Source of the DNA: Branchiostoma floridae | Lineage: Eukaryota; Chordata; Leptocardii; Amphioxiformes; Branchiostomatidae | DNA length: 64,000 nt | Assembly: GCF_000003815.2 (NCBI RefSeq) | Contig: NC_049989.1 | Coordinates: 15,348,124 to 15,412,123, forward strand | Reading direction: 5' to 3' | In this document: piece by piece, positions 1-13,111 of the stretch | Layout of the letters: every line of letters starts with the position of its first letter | Numbering within the stretch: the first letter of the stretch is position 1 | The notes under the pieces: generated by a model | Told to the model about the DNA's origin: nothing | The model's input: the letters and a program-made list of their open reading frames with translations, nothing else | Database searches by the model: none | Position numbers and translations under genes: made by a program

Positions 1-209
1 GTGATGTAAACAATGCTTTTTCTTCCTGGAAGAATAGCAAGTAACCAATGCATTGGGTACAACGTATCAGAAGAAAAGCCTGAATATGCAAATTTAATAC
101 CCATCGCAGCGGGTGTGTTGTTTACAATGTTGTCTGAGATCACTAATTAGTCTGTCACCACGGCGGCACTGCTGCATGTTTATTGCTATACTATATATTG
201 TTTATTTAG

Positions 210-3200
210 TGCCCAAGAAGGAGGTCCGTGGTGGATACCTGTTATGTTTCCTGGATGATGGGGAGGGCATGGATCCAGGTATGTTTACGCAAAAAAAGAT
301 TCAATGAAATACATAATAAAAATGCGAGGTAAGACGGTTGATGCCTCAGTATTCATACAAATATTACGGGACCCACTTCCTTTAAGGGCATTGCTGTTTT
401 TATGGAATTCATACGAGTTTTAGTTGTACAATGTATTCTCTAGAACTCGTAGGAATTCCATAAAATTTGTATGAAGACTTGGGCATCCCTGTACAAGCCA
501 GCTATATTAATCACAAGTTAAACATCATACACAAGAGGAGGATCTTGTTTCGTATACTTTAATTACTTGACTTGGTAATCACGGACCAGTTTTTTTTTAT
601 GACAACCATTCAAAGGAATACAAATACGGAGAAAGTCCATGTTACTTAAACATTGATTTAACAGTTAACCCCGTTGAACAGGTGAGGCTGCCAGTGTCAT
701 CCAGTTCGGGAAGTCCTCGAAGAGAGCCGTAGACTCCCAGATGATTGGCCAATATGGAAATGGCCTGAAGTCGTAAGTAGTTGGATAGAAGTTGTATTTT
801 CTTAATATTTTTTATTTTATTGCAGTTCTATGCTGCTTTGTTGGTAGACACAGATTTCGAACTGCCAATTTTCTGTTCTTAAAATACTGTAGATTGGGTG
901 GTGATAAACATATCGACATGTCATTTTGATGATTTAGCGGAATATACAACCCTTAACATTGATGATTCTTGTGCAATGACTATGTATTCCAACTACGCAG
1001 AGGATCCATGAGAATAGGAAAGGACTTCATTCTGTTCACCAAGAAGAGGAACACAAAGAGCATTGTGTTTTTGTCGAGAACATTCCACCAAGAGGAGAAA
1101 ATCGACGAGGTATATAGATAATTCCTTAGTTGGGTAGCCACGATTGCAGCAGGCTTCCTTGAGGATAGGTTTCCTTCAGGAAAGCTGTTGGGGAGGTTTT
1201 ATACTACATTTATTGATATCAACAGGATCTATAAGTGAGGGTCAAATACAAACAATTTCACCTAGCCTGGGTACCACATAGATAGTAGTTCCCTCTGATA
1301 TTTATTATACAGTATACACAGTCGCTTGTCGCTCGGACTTTTTTTAACACACTTCATATATATAGTCACTTCTCTGCTATTCTGTCTGACATTGACATCT
1401 TGGGAACCTTGACATCTCTAACAAATTTTGAACTGGTCCCTACACATGAGTGAATCAAGGAATGGGTTCATGCGCTTGTTTGAACCCATGCCTTTTTTTG
1501 CTCATTAGCTGGTGTCACCAGCAAAATATTTGAATATACAGTTCTCCAGACGGGTAGCAGAAACAAACAAAGGAGTGGACTACTACCCGAATGGTACCCA
1601 GGCTAAGATTGTCCACAGTTATGTAAAAGAAGTGGTTTTTATCAATTTCATAGACGGTACAGCTTTGAATTAGTACCATACCTTGTAGTTTCACTAATAC
1701 ATGCATAGTTTGTAAGGAACTTAGTAAGGGAAAATACCTTAAATAACAACAGTTGCTACAAGAAGGTTCATCTCAGTTGTCAACAGCGAAATCTTGCTTG
1801 TGTTGAAATATGAAATAACATTGAGCAGGTTTGAAATATTTGTCAATCTATATTGAATTTGATCATGTGTAGAAGAGAACGCAAAAATTTGTAAGCACAT
1901 GAAGCAATTTTGGAAATATTTAAAGCATGGCCATATATAGGAAAGGGTTGACATTCATCATTGGACCATGAGGTACGTTGAGATGTGTGCGCCATAGACA
2001 ATCAACTAACTGCTCTTGTAAGGAAGCTTTTCCTCATTAAGCATGCGAATTAAGTCCAAATTTGCATAATAAACACTTTATTATGTACATCTCTGGAAAA
2101 AATACCTGCATGCTAAATATCATGGAAAGCCATCTTTCCTATGTTCCGTTATGCTCCTTTGAAGATTTTGACAAAATTGCCCTGCAGTTCCGGAGCAAGC
2201 CGCAAGATGGCCCAAACTTACATCACTTCTTCCTTACATCACAAGCTATCCACCACCAAAAAATCAAGACCATTGCAAGTGCAGGTCAAAAGATACAAAA
2301 AATGAAAGTTCTGCTGCAGTACCAAGGTCACATACCAGGGGCCCAAAGACAACCTTGACCTTCGTCTTCCCAAACCCTACTCACGTACCAAGTATCATTT
2401 AAATCAAACGAGAGGTTATTGAGTTATGCTGACAACAAGTATCCGGACGCACAGACAGACACACACACACAGACACACCAAAAACTATACCTCCATTTTT
2501 TCAATCATGGAGGTATTAAATAATAAAGAATTGATGTGCTATTTTTGCACACAAAGTAGAAAGCTTACCAACAAGCTTTGGATCTGTCCTTTGATCCTTC
2601 TCAGGTTCAATGACCCAAATCCTATGTCACATGACCTGGATGGAAGTGTCACATCAGCGACAGGTCAAAGGTGGTCGGTAGTCAGTATCAGCCCCCGTCT
2701 CGGCCTCTTATACTTCTATAGCTAACAATTACATTAGTATATATCATTTCAATTACTGCAGATGAATTTTCATTTGAATAAAGAATATCTATGTGTTGGT
2801 TTGTGTGGATGATATGTTAGTAAGTACGTATGTAATGTATGTAATGGTTTCAACAGGTGATAGTGCCATTGCCATCATGGGATATGGACAGCAACAGGCC
2901 CATCGCCAAGTCTGCGAAGCAGCAAGAAAAGGTATGGTCACAATGGCAGTACATTGCCCATGGAAACATAACTAGGTCTGTATAAGAGATTGGAAGAACC
3001 CAGTTTGAAGAAGTGTGCTCACATAAATTGTCAAGATCTGTGTCACTGGAGGAGTTGCGAAGTGTCTTGTCCGATACAGAGGAAAATAAAAGATCAATTT
3101 CTGTAAATGCACAAATAATGCGTGGGCACAGATGTGATTGGGCTGTAGCTGGAAGCATTCAGGAGACCAAATATTACAAGTTGTCCAACTAGTCTTGTGA

Positions 3201-6200
3201 TTAGCCATGCATACCATATGTGTGCACTCGTGCTTATGGTTATACCCTTAGGAAAATGATCAAATTTATCATACTGTTGACAAATAAGTAATGTTACAAA
3301 CTTCCGCATTTTTTAATACTAGTGGAAAGTCAAAATAGTGCAAAGTAATGCTAATCCGGACTTTACAATCTTGTAGAAAGCGTGCTTGGCGATAGCAATT
3401 CTTTTGCAGTTGGACTTACCTACTCACAGACTTTGACACATTTTGACAATGTTTTGGATATGAAAGTGATGGAATTTATCTTGATTTTACCAGTACTTAA
3501 CAGAGATTGATATCATCACCAAGTACTCGCCCTTCAAGTCTGAGAAGGAAATCCATGAGCAGTTTGACAAAATAGATGGAGAATCAGGTAGGTTCAGGCC
3601 TCAAACATCAGCTATGAATATAAAGCTAGTATGTACGTAAGCAAATAATAGCTATAAATATTTCTGTCATACATATTCATTGAGTATGCATGCAGTTGAT
3701 ACCAAGATAGTACCGGTAGGTTATATTGTATGTTTATACGGCAAGGGCAAACATCAATCATAAAACTGCATGCAATGAAAAACACTCACTATGTCATCTA
3801 CATGAATACAGCAATAAAAAAAAAGTGTTGGAAAGAGATTTTATATGTTATTTCTATACACAAAAGCCCTCCCAGTTACCAACAAGCTTTTACTGAGTCC
3901 TCTTATTATGTCCAGTTGAATGACCTGAAGCCTTTGACTTTAACGAAGGTTAGATGTCAGCAGTGGGTTAAAGACGCAATCAGTAATGGAGATCAATTGA
4001 GATCCTTGTACTGTAACTTGTAAAATAACAGACAAACATGTTAACAATGTTGTAGGTACCCTGGTTATCATCTACCACATGATGTTGCTTGACAATGGGG
4101 AGCCTGAGCTGGATGTGACGACCAACTCTGTTGATATCCTGATGGCCAACGTGGACAAGGATGATGACAGGTAGAAAGTAGTCGTTAAATTGTAACGTCC
4201 AGACACAAAATAGACCTATTTCATACTGGATCTTTTGGTTGAGGGGCCACAGGTGTCCGGAAGTTTGCACCCACCTATTACTGGGTACTCTCTTTCAGTA
4301 AAATTGCTTAGGATTCGGATGATTGATAAACACTGTTCAGCATATCTCATGATTATTAAAATTTGAGGATTAGCTGATGTTGATGGGCGTTACACTTAAT
4401 TCGCAGTGTTCCTCCTGAAAAGCGGTCCTTCCGAGCGTACACGGCTGTGCTGTATATCGAACCGCGGATGAAGATCTACATCAACGGGAGCAAAGTGTGT
4501 ACCAGGAGGCTGGCCAGCTGCTTGTACAAGCCGAAGTGAGTGACTGATACAAGGAATATACTAGTAGTACACCAGATCTTACCTCTGTTCTTACTAATCC
4601 GACTGTTTGCCTGATTTTGTTTGATGTTGAATATACATTGTGTTGCCATTGCTTGTTTTACCTTTGGTGCTGTCTGTACTCATGGAGTGATGTGTACTGT
4701 AAATACTTACGATGTCCGTTATGGGTAATGTTTCCACTGGTAACAACAGGATGTTGTAAATACTGCCGCTAAAAATAAACCTGTTCTCTAATATGCAGGA
4801 TGTACAAGTACAGCTCCAACAGATTTAAGACTAGATCTGAGAAGGAGGCAGCGAAGGCCTATCATGAAGCACAGATGGGTAGGTTTTCTTCTTTCCACCC
4901 TTCAATTAAAAAATATAACCTAAGTGACTTGACCGCCGCACTGTGGTGTGCTGTTATGTAGAATACTTAAGTACCTTTCTTACCTGTTAGCACAGTGGGC
5001 AAAATATCAAGAGGCAACTAGTGGGCCAAATTCCGGAAAGTATAGTTATGTGATTAGGAAAGATTACATTCTATGAATGTCAAAAGAGAAGAGGCTTGAA
5101 ATATGATACTATTGTGTCATCCATTGCAGCTGAAGAGAAAGCTAGGGATGCAGAGAGCAAGGCCAGGTGAGTTGAAAGAAACATACTTACACCTCTCCTT
5201 TTCTGTCTTACATCTATATGCAATTATGGCACTTAAACAACATCTAAAGATATATTTTTTAGTGTTTGTATCTGTTTTTATTAGTACATTGTACATGTAG
5301 GTGTCTTCCAATAGCAATGTCTCGTTAGGAAATTCATATCTTGGGTATAACAGGTGTAATTTTTTTTCTGTTGTTGTACAGAGACCTGCAGAACAAAGTA
5401 GGACCCGTGGCCCCAAAAGATCAAAGAGTGAGTAATACTGTCTTTGGAAAATATAGCAGTGACCATTGATTTATGGTTAAGTTGTAATTTTTATCTATTT
5501 AACACAACTCCAGTTTACTGTATATACAACAGTTTATTCTTAAACAAATTTGTTTTCTTGCACAAAGGTTGCTCTGAGGCAAGCCCAAGCACAGGCAGAA
5601 ATGCTGCGGAACGATGCGGACATAAAGAAAGAGGTTGCAGAGACAAAGAAAAGGTATGAAAACTGTACAAGGTAGCTAAATATAGGTCAATTATACTAGT
5701 TGTACAATAAAAAAGGCTGTGAGCCTGTAATATTTGTACCAAGGCTTTCAAGTATTATTGGTAAAATTATAGTCATAAGCATTAATACTTTTAGGAAAGA
5801 AGTCATATTTTATTTTGTGTATCATGTGATGCAGGTCCTTGAAGGAGCCCAAAGTGCTGAATTTTGTCTTCGGGATGAACATCGAGAAGAGGAAGTTGGA
5901 CGGCATGTTCATCTACAACTGCAGTCGCCTGATCCGCATGTACGAGTGCGTGGGCCCCCAGACGGAGGGGGGAGTGAACTGCAGCGGTGTGCTGGGGTTC
6001 GTGGACGTTCCCTACCTCGTGCTGGAGCCCACCCACAACAAGCAGAACTTTGCTGATGCCAAGGAGTACAGGCACTTACTACGAGCCATGGGAGATTACC
6101 TAGTCCAGTACTGGAAGGACGTAGGAATAGGTGATTTTTAAATTTTAGATTTTACTTGCACCACACCAAAAAGTCTTTTGTGTGGTTATGGTAAAGCCTG

Positions 6201-9200
6201 CTGTGTGTAATAAGGTCGAAATTTGGGTGAATGTGTGCTACCTTAGAGAACCTTAATGAATAAAACATTGAACATTGAAAAAGAAATTTACATGCACAAA
6301 CTTGCATATGCATGTGGTATTTCAAGCCCTGACCAGACACCCTGTGGTGTTCAATTACACTATGTAGCAAGTGGTAGGACAGCTGGAGGGGCTGGTCACT
6401 ATATATGATATAGTTGGAAAATTCAGCAGAGCAGTGGAATTCTTACATTTTGTTTGAATCGCCATTTGCACTGAAGGAGATACTTTGGAGAGATATATTA
6501 ATTTTTTAGATGCTGGCTTTGATATTAACCTGTTTAATTCAGATAATAGTTTTGACCTTTATGTCCTAATAAATTTTTTTTTTTATTGTTACAGCTCAAC
6601 AAGGGGTAACCAAATTCTGGTGAGTAGCTGCTGTTGGTGTAGCCTATGAATTTACATGATCCTTAGGGTTCATCATTTTCATGGTTTATTCTACTTCCAT
6701 ACATCTGAATAACGGTGCATCAATTCTTATGTTAATTTCCATAGTTTAGTGTTGATTTTTACGTCCACAGGGAGAATTTTGGATACTTGAGTCCCAACTG
6801 GAAGGATGACCCATCGGAGGACCCCAAGTTCAAGAGAAAGAGGGCAATGCAGCTCCCACTCACTATCCAGTGTGGTAAGTTTAGAATACTAATCGTACAT
6901 CTGATTAAAAAAATGCATTTGATAAGAAAAACAGAACAATAGAATAGAACATTTGGCGTATAGGAACACAAATATATATACCTTTTATGGCATACCTGTA
7001 ATTATACATATATAGATAGATATAGGTGATCAAAGTACATTGCCTTATGCAAAATAAAACAAAAATTATTGACCAAATTTCAGACCAGTGTTTGAAGTGG
7101 AGAACCTTGCCTTTCTCGGCAAGCAATATCAACAAGGAGTTTCCAGAAACCTGGAACTGCAACATGAATCCAGATACCCAACGGAACAGGTTAGGAAACA
7201 TATTTAGTATATTAATAATTCATTTCATTATACAATATACCCGTTTTGGTACTAGAACATAAAGTTTGGTAGAAGTCCTCAACATTTGTGTAACCTTATG
7301 AATTATTTATTTGAACATATTATTAGAAACACAATGAATATGTCAAAGGACTCAACGAGCAACAGATCGATGAGAAGACACGGTGTTGTATATGGCTAAA
7401 TCCTAAAGTGACATTCATTATGTGTCACATAATGAATGTCAATATGTGTACCTTCACAGAAGGGGAAACATCGTTATTGGTCTGTCATCTTCCTCTTTTA
7501 CCTCTTTCATTCGAAACAAATGATGGTCAATGACTTGACCAGATGGGTATCACCATATTTATTGGAAGTGTACCAGACACCCTGTGGCGTTCAATGTAGC
7601 AAGTGGTAGGACAGACCAGGAGGGGTTGGTCAATACATGATATGAATGGAAAATTAAGCAGAGCAGTGTAATGTTGCCTTTTTAGTTTTCAAGCATGATT
7701 CTTCAGCAAGGAATAACTTGCAGCTTGAAAAAGAACAGGTATTTCAAAGCAATGTTTAATTGGGGGGGGGGGCAGATGTCCTCATTGTAGCACTGGTACA
7801 AATTGTGATGAATGATGTTTGACTCTTCACAGATGTTCGGCTGCGGAGGTGAAACAAAACATTCCACAGGGCTTCCTGAAGAAGGAGAGTAGAACAGCAG
7901 AAGAGAAGAGTCAGAAGCTCTTAGATGTGGGTAGAGCAATCTTTTCTAGTATTATTATGTGCAGATGCTGTTTTCTCGTTGACTGAAAACTTGACACTCA
8001 TGATACATTTTGTTTGATCTTTTGCAAACAGCACTCCCATAATGATGTATTCTTGAGAATAGTCTATCTACCATGTTTAAGTGTGCATCCTTTCAAAATA
8101 ATATATATACATGTACGCACCCTTAATTTGGTTTTTTTAATTTCCTCCCTTTCCAGGACATTTCCAGGAAGACTAAAGAGTTAGAAAAGCTGCAGGTAAG
8201 ATTCTTATCCTAAATATCATTTGCTCTAAAACAAAGAGCTACACTGGACATGTTTAATGCGTGTAAAGACTCTGATCAAATAGATGTAAGACCGTCCTGG
8301 TATGTGACACCAGCATTATATTTTTATCAGATTGAAAATGGAGGTATTATTTTTGGCCTGTGAGTTTGTCTTGATGTGTGTTCAAAGTTTGATTATTATA
8401 GACTGACAGGATGCAAGATGGTGTAACCAGAGACTGGCAGGGTGGGAAGGTTGGCTTGGCCTGGTTCCAAAGTTGGTCCCATAGGCTGGCAGGGTGGGAA
8501 GGTTGGCTTGGCCTGGTTCCAAAGTTGGTCCGTAGTCTGGCAGGATGGGAAGGTTGGATTGGCCTGGATCCAAAGTTGGTCCGTAGGCTGGCAGGATGAG
8601 AATGCTGGCTTGGCCTGTGTCCAGAATTGAACAAACAACATAAAAACTCACAGAAGCTATTAAGTATTTCACGAGGAGTGAGATCTTCAATTCCTTGTTT
8701 GAATTAGGTGTCGGTTGTCATTATGCCTTCCTCTGTAGCTAATGTAAAGTTCATATGATGTTTGTGTATCCTGTAGAATGTGAAAACAGTGACATCAAGG
8801 CAGCAGGCTAACGTCCTGGTCAGATCCACCAGACCTGAAGCTGCCAGATCATCTCCATCCCCCACCACATCCATATCAGCGAGAAAGGTGACAATTATTC
8901 TTTATGATATATTCGTATCCTTTTGATAATTGCATTGCTACCATCAGTACTAAATAGACCAGTTGTTTTTGATTGATTTAAGCTGTTTTCTTGCCCATAT
9001 CTCACCCATATCTCTTGCACTCAGAGTGTTTCGAAGCCAACACCAAGACTTGATCTTCCTCCCCCGGTGAGGCAGGCTGCCATGAGACGCACCTCTCAGG
9101 ATACCTCTGCCCAGCAAAGAAGGGCCTCAACAGAGGAACGGGCTCCTCCCCAGAGGACTAAGTCCACCCCTAGCAGTCATAGACGAGACAGTATCGAGGC

Positions 9201-12200
9201 CTCACCCCAGAGACAAGCAACAAAAACATCACCTGTCAAGAGACAATCTTCTGCACCTACATCTACCTCCACTCGGGCAGATTCCGCCAGAAAAGAGACC
9301 AAAGCAACGCCGCCACCACCAAAAGCTAAACCGCCGCCGCCGCCTAAAGCTGTCCCAGAGCCAAAAGCGTACCCTGCAAAGGTAGTGGTCGAGAAAGCAT
9401 TGTCTTCTAACCAGTCAACCGTCCCTAAATCTTCAGAAATGAAAAAGCCAACAGCAAGTATAAGTAAGACCATGACGCCAGCTCAGGCTGCAGCAAAACT
9501 ACAAGCTATAACCCCCTCCTCTATCAAAGTCTCTCCTTCACAACAACCTGACAAAGACACGGCAGGTGCCCCTGGTGCTAAGGTGCTTGAACCGCCGACC
9601 TCGGTGCCAACAGTATCCTCCAATGCCATTGCAGCAGTAAGGGAACAAAAGGGGCTCAATCAAAGTACGCCAATTACGTCACCGGCAAAGGTTGACCACC
9701 CTGATGTGGTCAGTAAGCAGCCATGTCCACTTGAGGTATGGGAAAATGTCTGTTGGCTGTATGGCTTAGAGCTGACTGCATGCTTCCTATGCCTGCTGCT
9801 GACTGCACATCCCCCTCCCCCAACCAACCAAATAAACAGCCCACCTCCCTGTAGTCTAGCCAGGCCATTGCCTTAATCATTAGTGCCATCATATCACCTT
9901 AAAGCTGCTTGCAAAGATAGTTTGCATGATTCTAATAATCAGCTAGATATTACAGTGATCATACACCCATTATTTGCTGCATGGAATAGCCAACTAATCA
10001 CCATCTTGCATGTGAAAGGATTAATGCATTCAAGGTGTCTTGCTTACATGTCTTATAAAGTATAAAGTACTCCTGTGCCATTGATGAACAAAATCAGCCT
10101 ATCGTGATAGCTCACAGTAGCAACACTGATTTAAAAAAAAAAATTAGACATGAGCAAGGTTTAGACATTAAAAATGTCATCCAATTAAAAGTACACAGTA
10201 AACTGTTGGCTGAACAAAGATTTGTGTGCCACTTATTAAAGAAGATGTTTTTTTTCCATGTCCTAATGCCCTTGATATTTTGTTCTTGAAGAAACCGCCA
10301 ACCAGGGCACCAACCAAACCTCCAACCAAAAGAACCAGCAGTGCTGCAAGTGCAGAGGAAAGTGAGGTACATACAATCACATTTTACAATTTGTGCTTTT
10401 TCACCAACTATAATACACATGATATAGCTTGATGCCATTCACACTGTAATGACTATAATGTTGTATTCATTTTTTATGTTGCAGAGTGAAGAAGAGGTGC
10501 CACAAAAGAAGAGGAGGGCAAGCACCACTGCTGCTTCACCAAAGGTACAGATTGCACTTAATAGATGTGATGGTCCCACTTGAATTGTATAGTAAAGCAA
10601 CTTGATCATTAGCTCAAAGCTATTGCTGAAGTCCTCGTTGGACAGTTTCTGAAAGAAGCTGGCAACCAAACCTATATTTCCAGGTATTTTGGCGATGATT
10701 GGTGGTAAGGGAGGCTGGCACTTCCCAGACTATGTCGAGACTCTATTGATAGTCATCTTATGGTCACAGTTGCAGTTCTTTTCTTTGTTTAATGGTCATT
10801 TGCATTTGATTCTCTCTTAAGGTATCGGTGAGTGATAAGGAAGAGGAGGAGGAGGAAATGGAGGTCACTCAGAATGGGGTACCTGAAAATGGGACACCTG
10901 AGAATGGGGTGGATGCAGACTCAGAAGGTCAGAAGTGTATGCTTGCTACTGCTTCGTTTTTTTTAATTTATATGAAGCTGTAGGATGCTGTCAGTTTTTT
11001 TCAGCAGTGATGTACAATGTCATCTATCTAATTTTCATTTGGATAATTTTACATAATTTAACACTTGAAATTGCTGTTAATAACGACATCCTAGGAAACA
11101 ATCTTCTCTGTAAGTGGTAGCTGACCCACTGGTTTTGAGGTATCTTGGTTAAAGAACTTTGTTGTTGAGATTATTCTATGATTGACTTGTTGTTTCAGAC
11201 ATTGGGAAGAAGGTTGAAGCCAAGATTGATGGAACATGGTAAGTTTGCCCATTTTGTCTGCATTTGACATGTTTATTTTGGGAAGCTTTGGTAGTTATAA
11301 TGTAAAGTATTTGCATTCAAAATCTTACAACTATTTTCCGTCACCAAACAGGTACAGTGGGGAAGTTGTTGCAACTAACTCGAAAGGTGCTGGGCCAGTT
11401 CGATGGAAGGTCAAGTTCGACAAGTATCCAAGGGACAAGTACGACAAATGGTAAATTCTTTTAAAGTCCATCTACAATGTACTTCTGATTCTGTAGATGA
11501 CAATAACTAGATAGTACATCATTGGCCAAGAGGGTAGCATTGCAGGATTTGATGTGAAGTTGTCTAAATGTTGTATTATGATGTCCAGAAACAATGACAA
11601 GTGTTGCAAAGGCGATTTGTTTGCCAATATATAAAAACATTTTGTGTACTTTCCGCTTCATAATCATTAATGCAGTATGTGAAGTTCCATGGCTATTGTT
11701 TTCTGATACATTTCAGGTATGGCATGGGCAGTGCTGATCTGAGAATCCCACCAGTAACTCCCGCTAGTGGCGGCAGGATTACAGAGACTGCGCTCGCTCC
11801 TGTCTCTCCTGGCCGCCCGCCGCAAGTCGTGTCGCCCGCCCCGTCCGCTTCCTCCGTACGCTCTGAGGAGTCTGTCCCCGAGGCATCCAGCACCACCAAG
11901 CCTGACGCAGTCAGCAGCTACGCCCAGACTCAACAGAACTATGAAGCCATATCTGCTGGATATAGGTATTACTTTTTGCAGTGGTTTCATGATTTTGCAT
12001 AAAAGTTAGGGTTGCATAAAAGTTTTGCATAAAAGTTAGCCCAGAACCCAGATGTTGGAAAATGAGTACAAGATTTGACCTAGGGAGAAGAGATGCTTTG
12101 ACAGTTACAATGTAACCCATAACTTTGGAGTGGCCTTTGGGTCACACCTATGGCTAGGAATTAACCCCAGGTCTTGTTACGTGGTTACCATTAAGTAGAA

Positions 12201-13111
12201 GAAAAAAGGATTTCAGTTAAGGGCAGTGGAAGGAGAGGTTTGGGCTCTGCCTTCCAGTGTCGTAACCTAGACAGTGGATAGCAACCCAGACCACTGCCCC
12301 GTTGGCCTCAAAAAGGCTATGCGACTACCTTTACCTCTTTAGGTGGCTTCCATATGTTAATGATTCAATTTTATACTGTAGTGTCTCATTGTGTATTTGT
12401 TATCACCACAGAACATGCTTGCGGTATTTTCTGCCTCCCTCCTGGATTATGGACAAAGAGAGGATCAGTCAGATGAGTATAGAGGACTTGGGCAACTTTC
12501 CACTGGTGCGTTGATTTTCCTCCTCGTGGATATAGTTCAAATTTGTTAGAAAATGATACTTCTTTATATGTGGACAGAGCAGACATGGATTTCACTAATG
12601 TCAACATTATTATTTGCAGGATGACTTCTTTGACCACTATGAAAGAGGCCTCAGAAAGGTAAGCTATTTTTTCGTCTCTCATATCTGTCTTGTAGTCATT
12701 TTGTTTTATGCACTCATTGCCAGAACATTTTTATAAATACATTTACTTATCCTTTTTTTTACTCTACAGCTGGTAAGCAACTTCCAAACCCAGGCAAATG
12801 AAAACCAGAGGGAGGCAGACAACGCAAAAGCCAAACTGTCCAATGTCAGGAAGCTGATTTCTAAGCTGCTCAAGTCCATCAATGAGGTAATAATTTCATG
12901 ACTCCAATTGACGCCTGCTCTTTGTAGAATAGTGTAGTGTAGTATAGTATAGTACAGATACGTTTGCTATATTTCATATACATTAAACTTGATCTGTCTA
13001 ACGTAAGGAATGTGTTTTCAATTCTAGGACATTGACATTGATCCAGAAGCTGATGGAGACGAGGTTGACATGTTACTGGAAGAATGTGTCAGGCAGGCCA
13101 CACAGGAATAA
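210..13111 (+). CDS. MORC2: MORC2 orthologue, GHKL ATPase with CW zinc finger (5' end outside window)
   Basis: MORC family CW-type zinc finger 2, a nuclear ATP-dependent dimeric clamp that compacts chromatin and works with the HUSH silencing complex in vertebrates (family knowledge). Traced exons: 210-278, 682-772, 1001-1109, 2857-2931, 3494-3587, 4056-4170, 4407-4535, 4799-4878, 5130-5166, 5382-5427, 5568-5653, 5835-6130, 6595-6619, 6771-6874, 7084-7189, 7833-7926, 8157-8195, 8777-8887, 9025-9735, 10292-10366, 10485-10544, 10822-10927, 11199-11238, 11352-11450, 11717-11965, 12412-12505, 12620-12658, 12770-12886, 13028-13111. All phases join, giving about 1125 residues. Visible in order: GHKL motif [10 protein letters not shown], lid motif [11 protein letters not shown]5 part ([12 protein letters not shown]), a charged coiled coil (exons 8-11), CW finger ([12 protein letters not shown], then WNC), a Pro/Ser/Lys-rich linker (exon 19), a chromo-like domain (exons 23-25) and a C-terminal coiled coil. 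The first exons with the ATP-binding N-box lie left of the window. The domain order favours MORC2 over MORC3/4. Confidence 0.94.
340..487. repeat. Short fold-back MITE-like element in MORC2 intron
   Basis: The ends are inverted copies of each other (GATGCCTCAGTATTCATAC at the left; the complement of the right end reads GATGCCCAAGTCTTCATAC). An inner inverted pair around GGAATTC lies at about 399-466. No convincing target duplication is seen. It is probably a small non-autonomous element. Confidence 0.5.
1262..1604. repeat. MITE-like element with TAGCCTGGGTACCA inverted ends
   Basis: The left end TAGCCTGGGTACCA is matched by the inverted TGGTACCCAGGCTA at the right end; the similarity continues inward over GTAGT. 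It lies in a MORC2 intron. No flanking duplication was found. Confidence 0.45.
2040..2520. repeat. Dispersed repeat (ATTTGCATAA...ATGGAGGTAT type), MORC2 intron
   Basis: It starts with an AATTAAGTCC/ATTTGCATAA motif, runs through a segment with CTGCAG and GGGGCCC, contains a CA-rich stretch near 2460, and ends near ATGGAGGTATT. A shorter relative lies at about 21627-21875 with the same order of motifs. Short relatives of the ATGGAGGTATT end occur near 8340 and 60070. This large intron also holds MORC2 exon 2857-2931, just beyond the repeat. Confidence 0.4.
6300..6455. repeat. Dispersed SINE-like repeat, copy 1
   Basis: It shares the string CACCCTGTGG(T/C)GTTC followed by GTAGCAAGTGG(T/C)AGGACAG and AGGGG(T/C)TG with copies near 7455-7670 and 24050-24262. 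It lies in a MORC2 intron. Confidence 0.45.
7409..7441. repeat. Near-perfect 33-bp palindrome
   Basis: Arms TGACATTCATTATGTG and CACATAATGAATGTCA are separated by one base. It lies in a MORC2 intron directly left of SINE-like copy 2 and could extrude as a hairpin. Confidence 0.8.
7455..7670. repeat. Dispersed SINE-like repeat, copy 2
   Basis: It matches the 24050-24262 copy over a longer stretch (AAACAAAT..GGTCAATGAC..GACCAGATG, then CACCCTGTGGCGTTC and GTAGCAAGTGG) and the 6300-6455 copy over its right half. It lies in a MORC2 intron. Confidence 0.45.
8434..8627. repeat. 51-52 bp minisatellite, about four units
   Basis: Units begin CTGGCAGG(G/A)TGGGAAGGTTGG at 8434, 8486, 8537 and 8588, giving periods of 52, 51 and 51 bp. 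The last unit is more diverged. The near multiple of three produces spurious open frames on both strands; the array lies inside a MORC2 intron. Confidence 0.85.
12075..12300. repeat. Dispersed repeat shared with 41765-41880
   Basis: The string TGACCTAGGG(A/T)GAAGAG, then GTAACCCATAAC and GAGTGGCCTT, then CTTGTTACGTGGT(T/G)ACCATT, is found again in inverted orientation at about 41765-41880. It lies in a MORC2 intron. Confidence 0.5.

Noticed and set aside
2456-2486. CRISPR-like or regulatory repeat
   Set aside because: A simple CA-rich microsatellite in an animal genome.
8347-8690. Overlapping open frames on both strands rich in Gly/Leu or Pro/Thr/Gln
   Set aside because: They arise from the 51-bp minisatellite, whose unit is a multiple of three.
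9736-9876. Continuation of the MORC2 exon past 9735 to a stop at 9876
   Set aside because: GAG|GTATGG at 9735 and the in-phase exon at 10292 ([13 protein letters not shown]) fit the MORC2 linker better; the extension looks like intron. A retained-intron isoform is not excluded.
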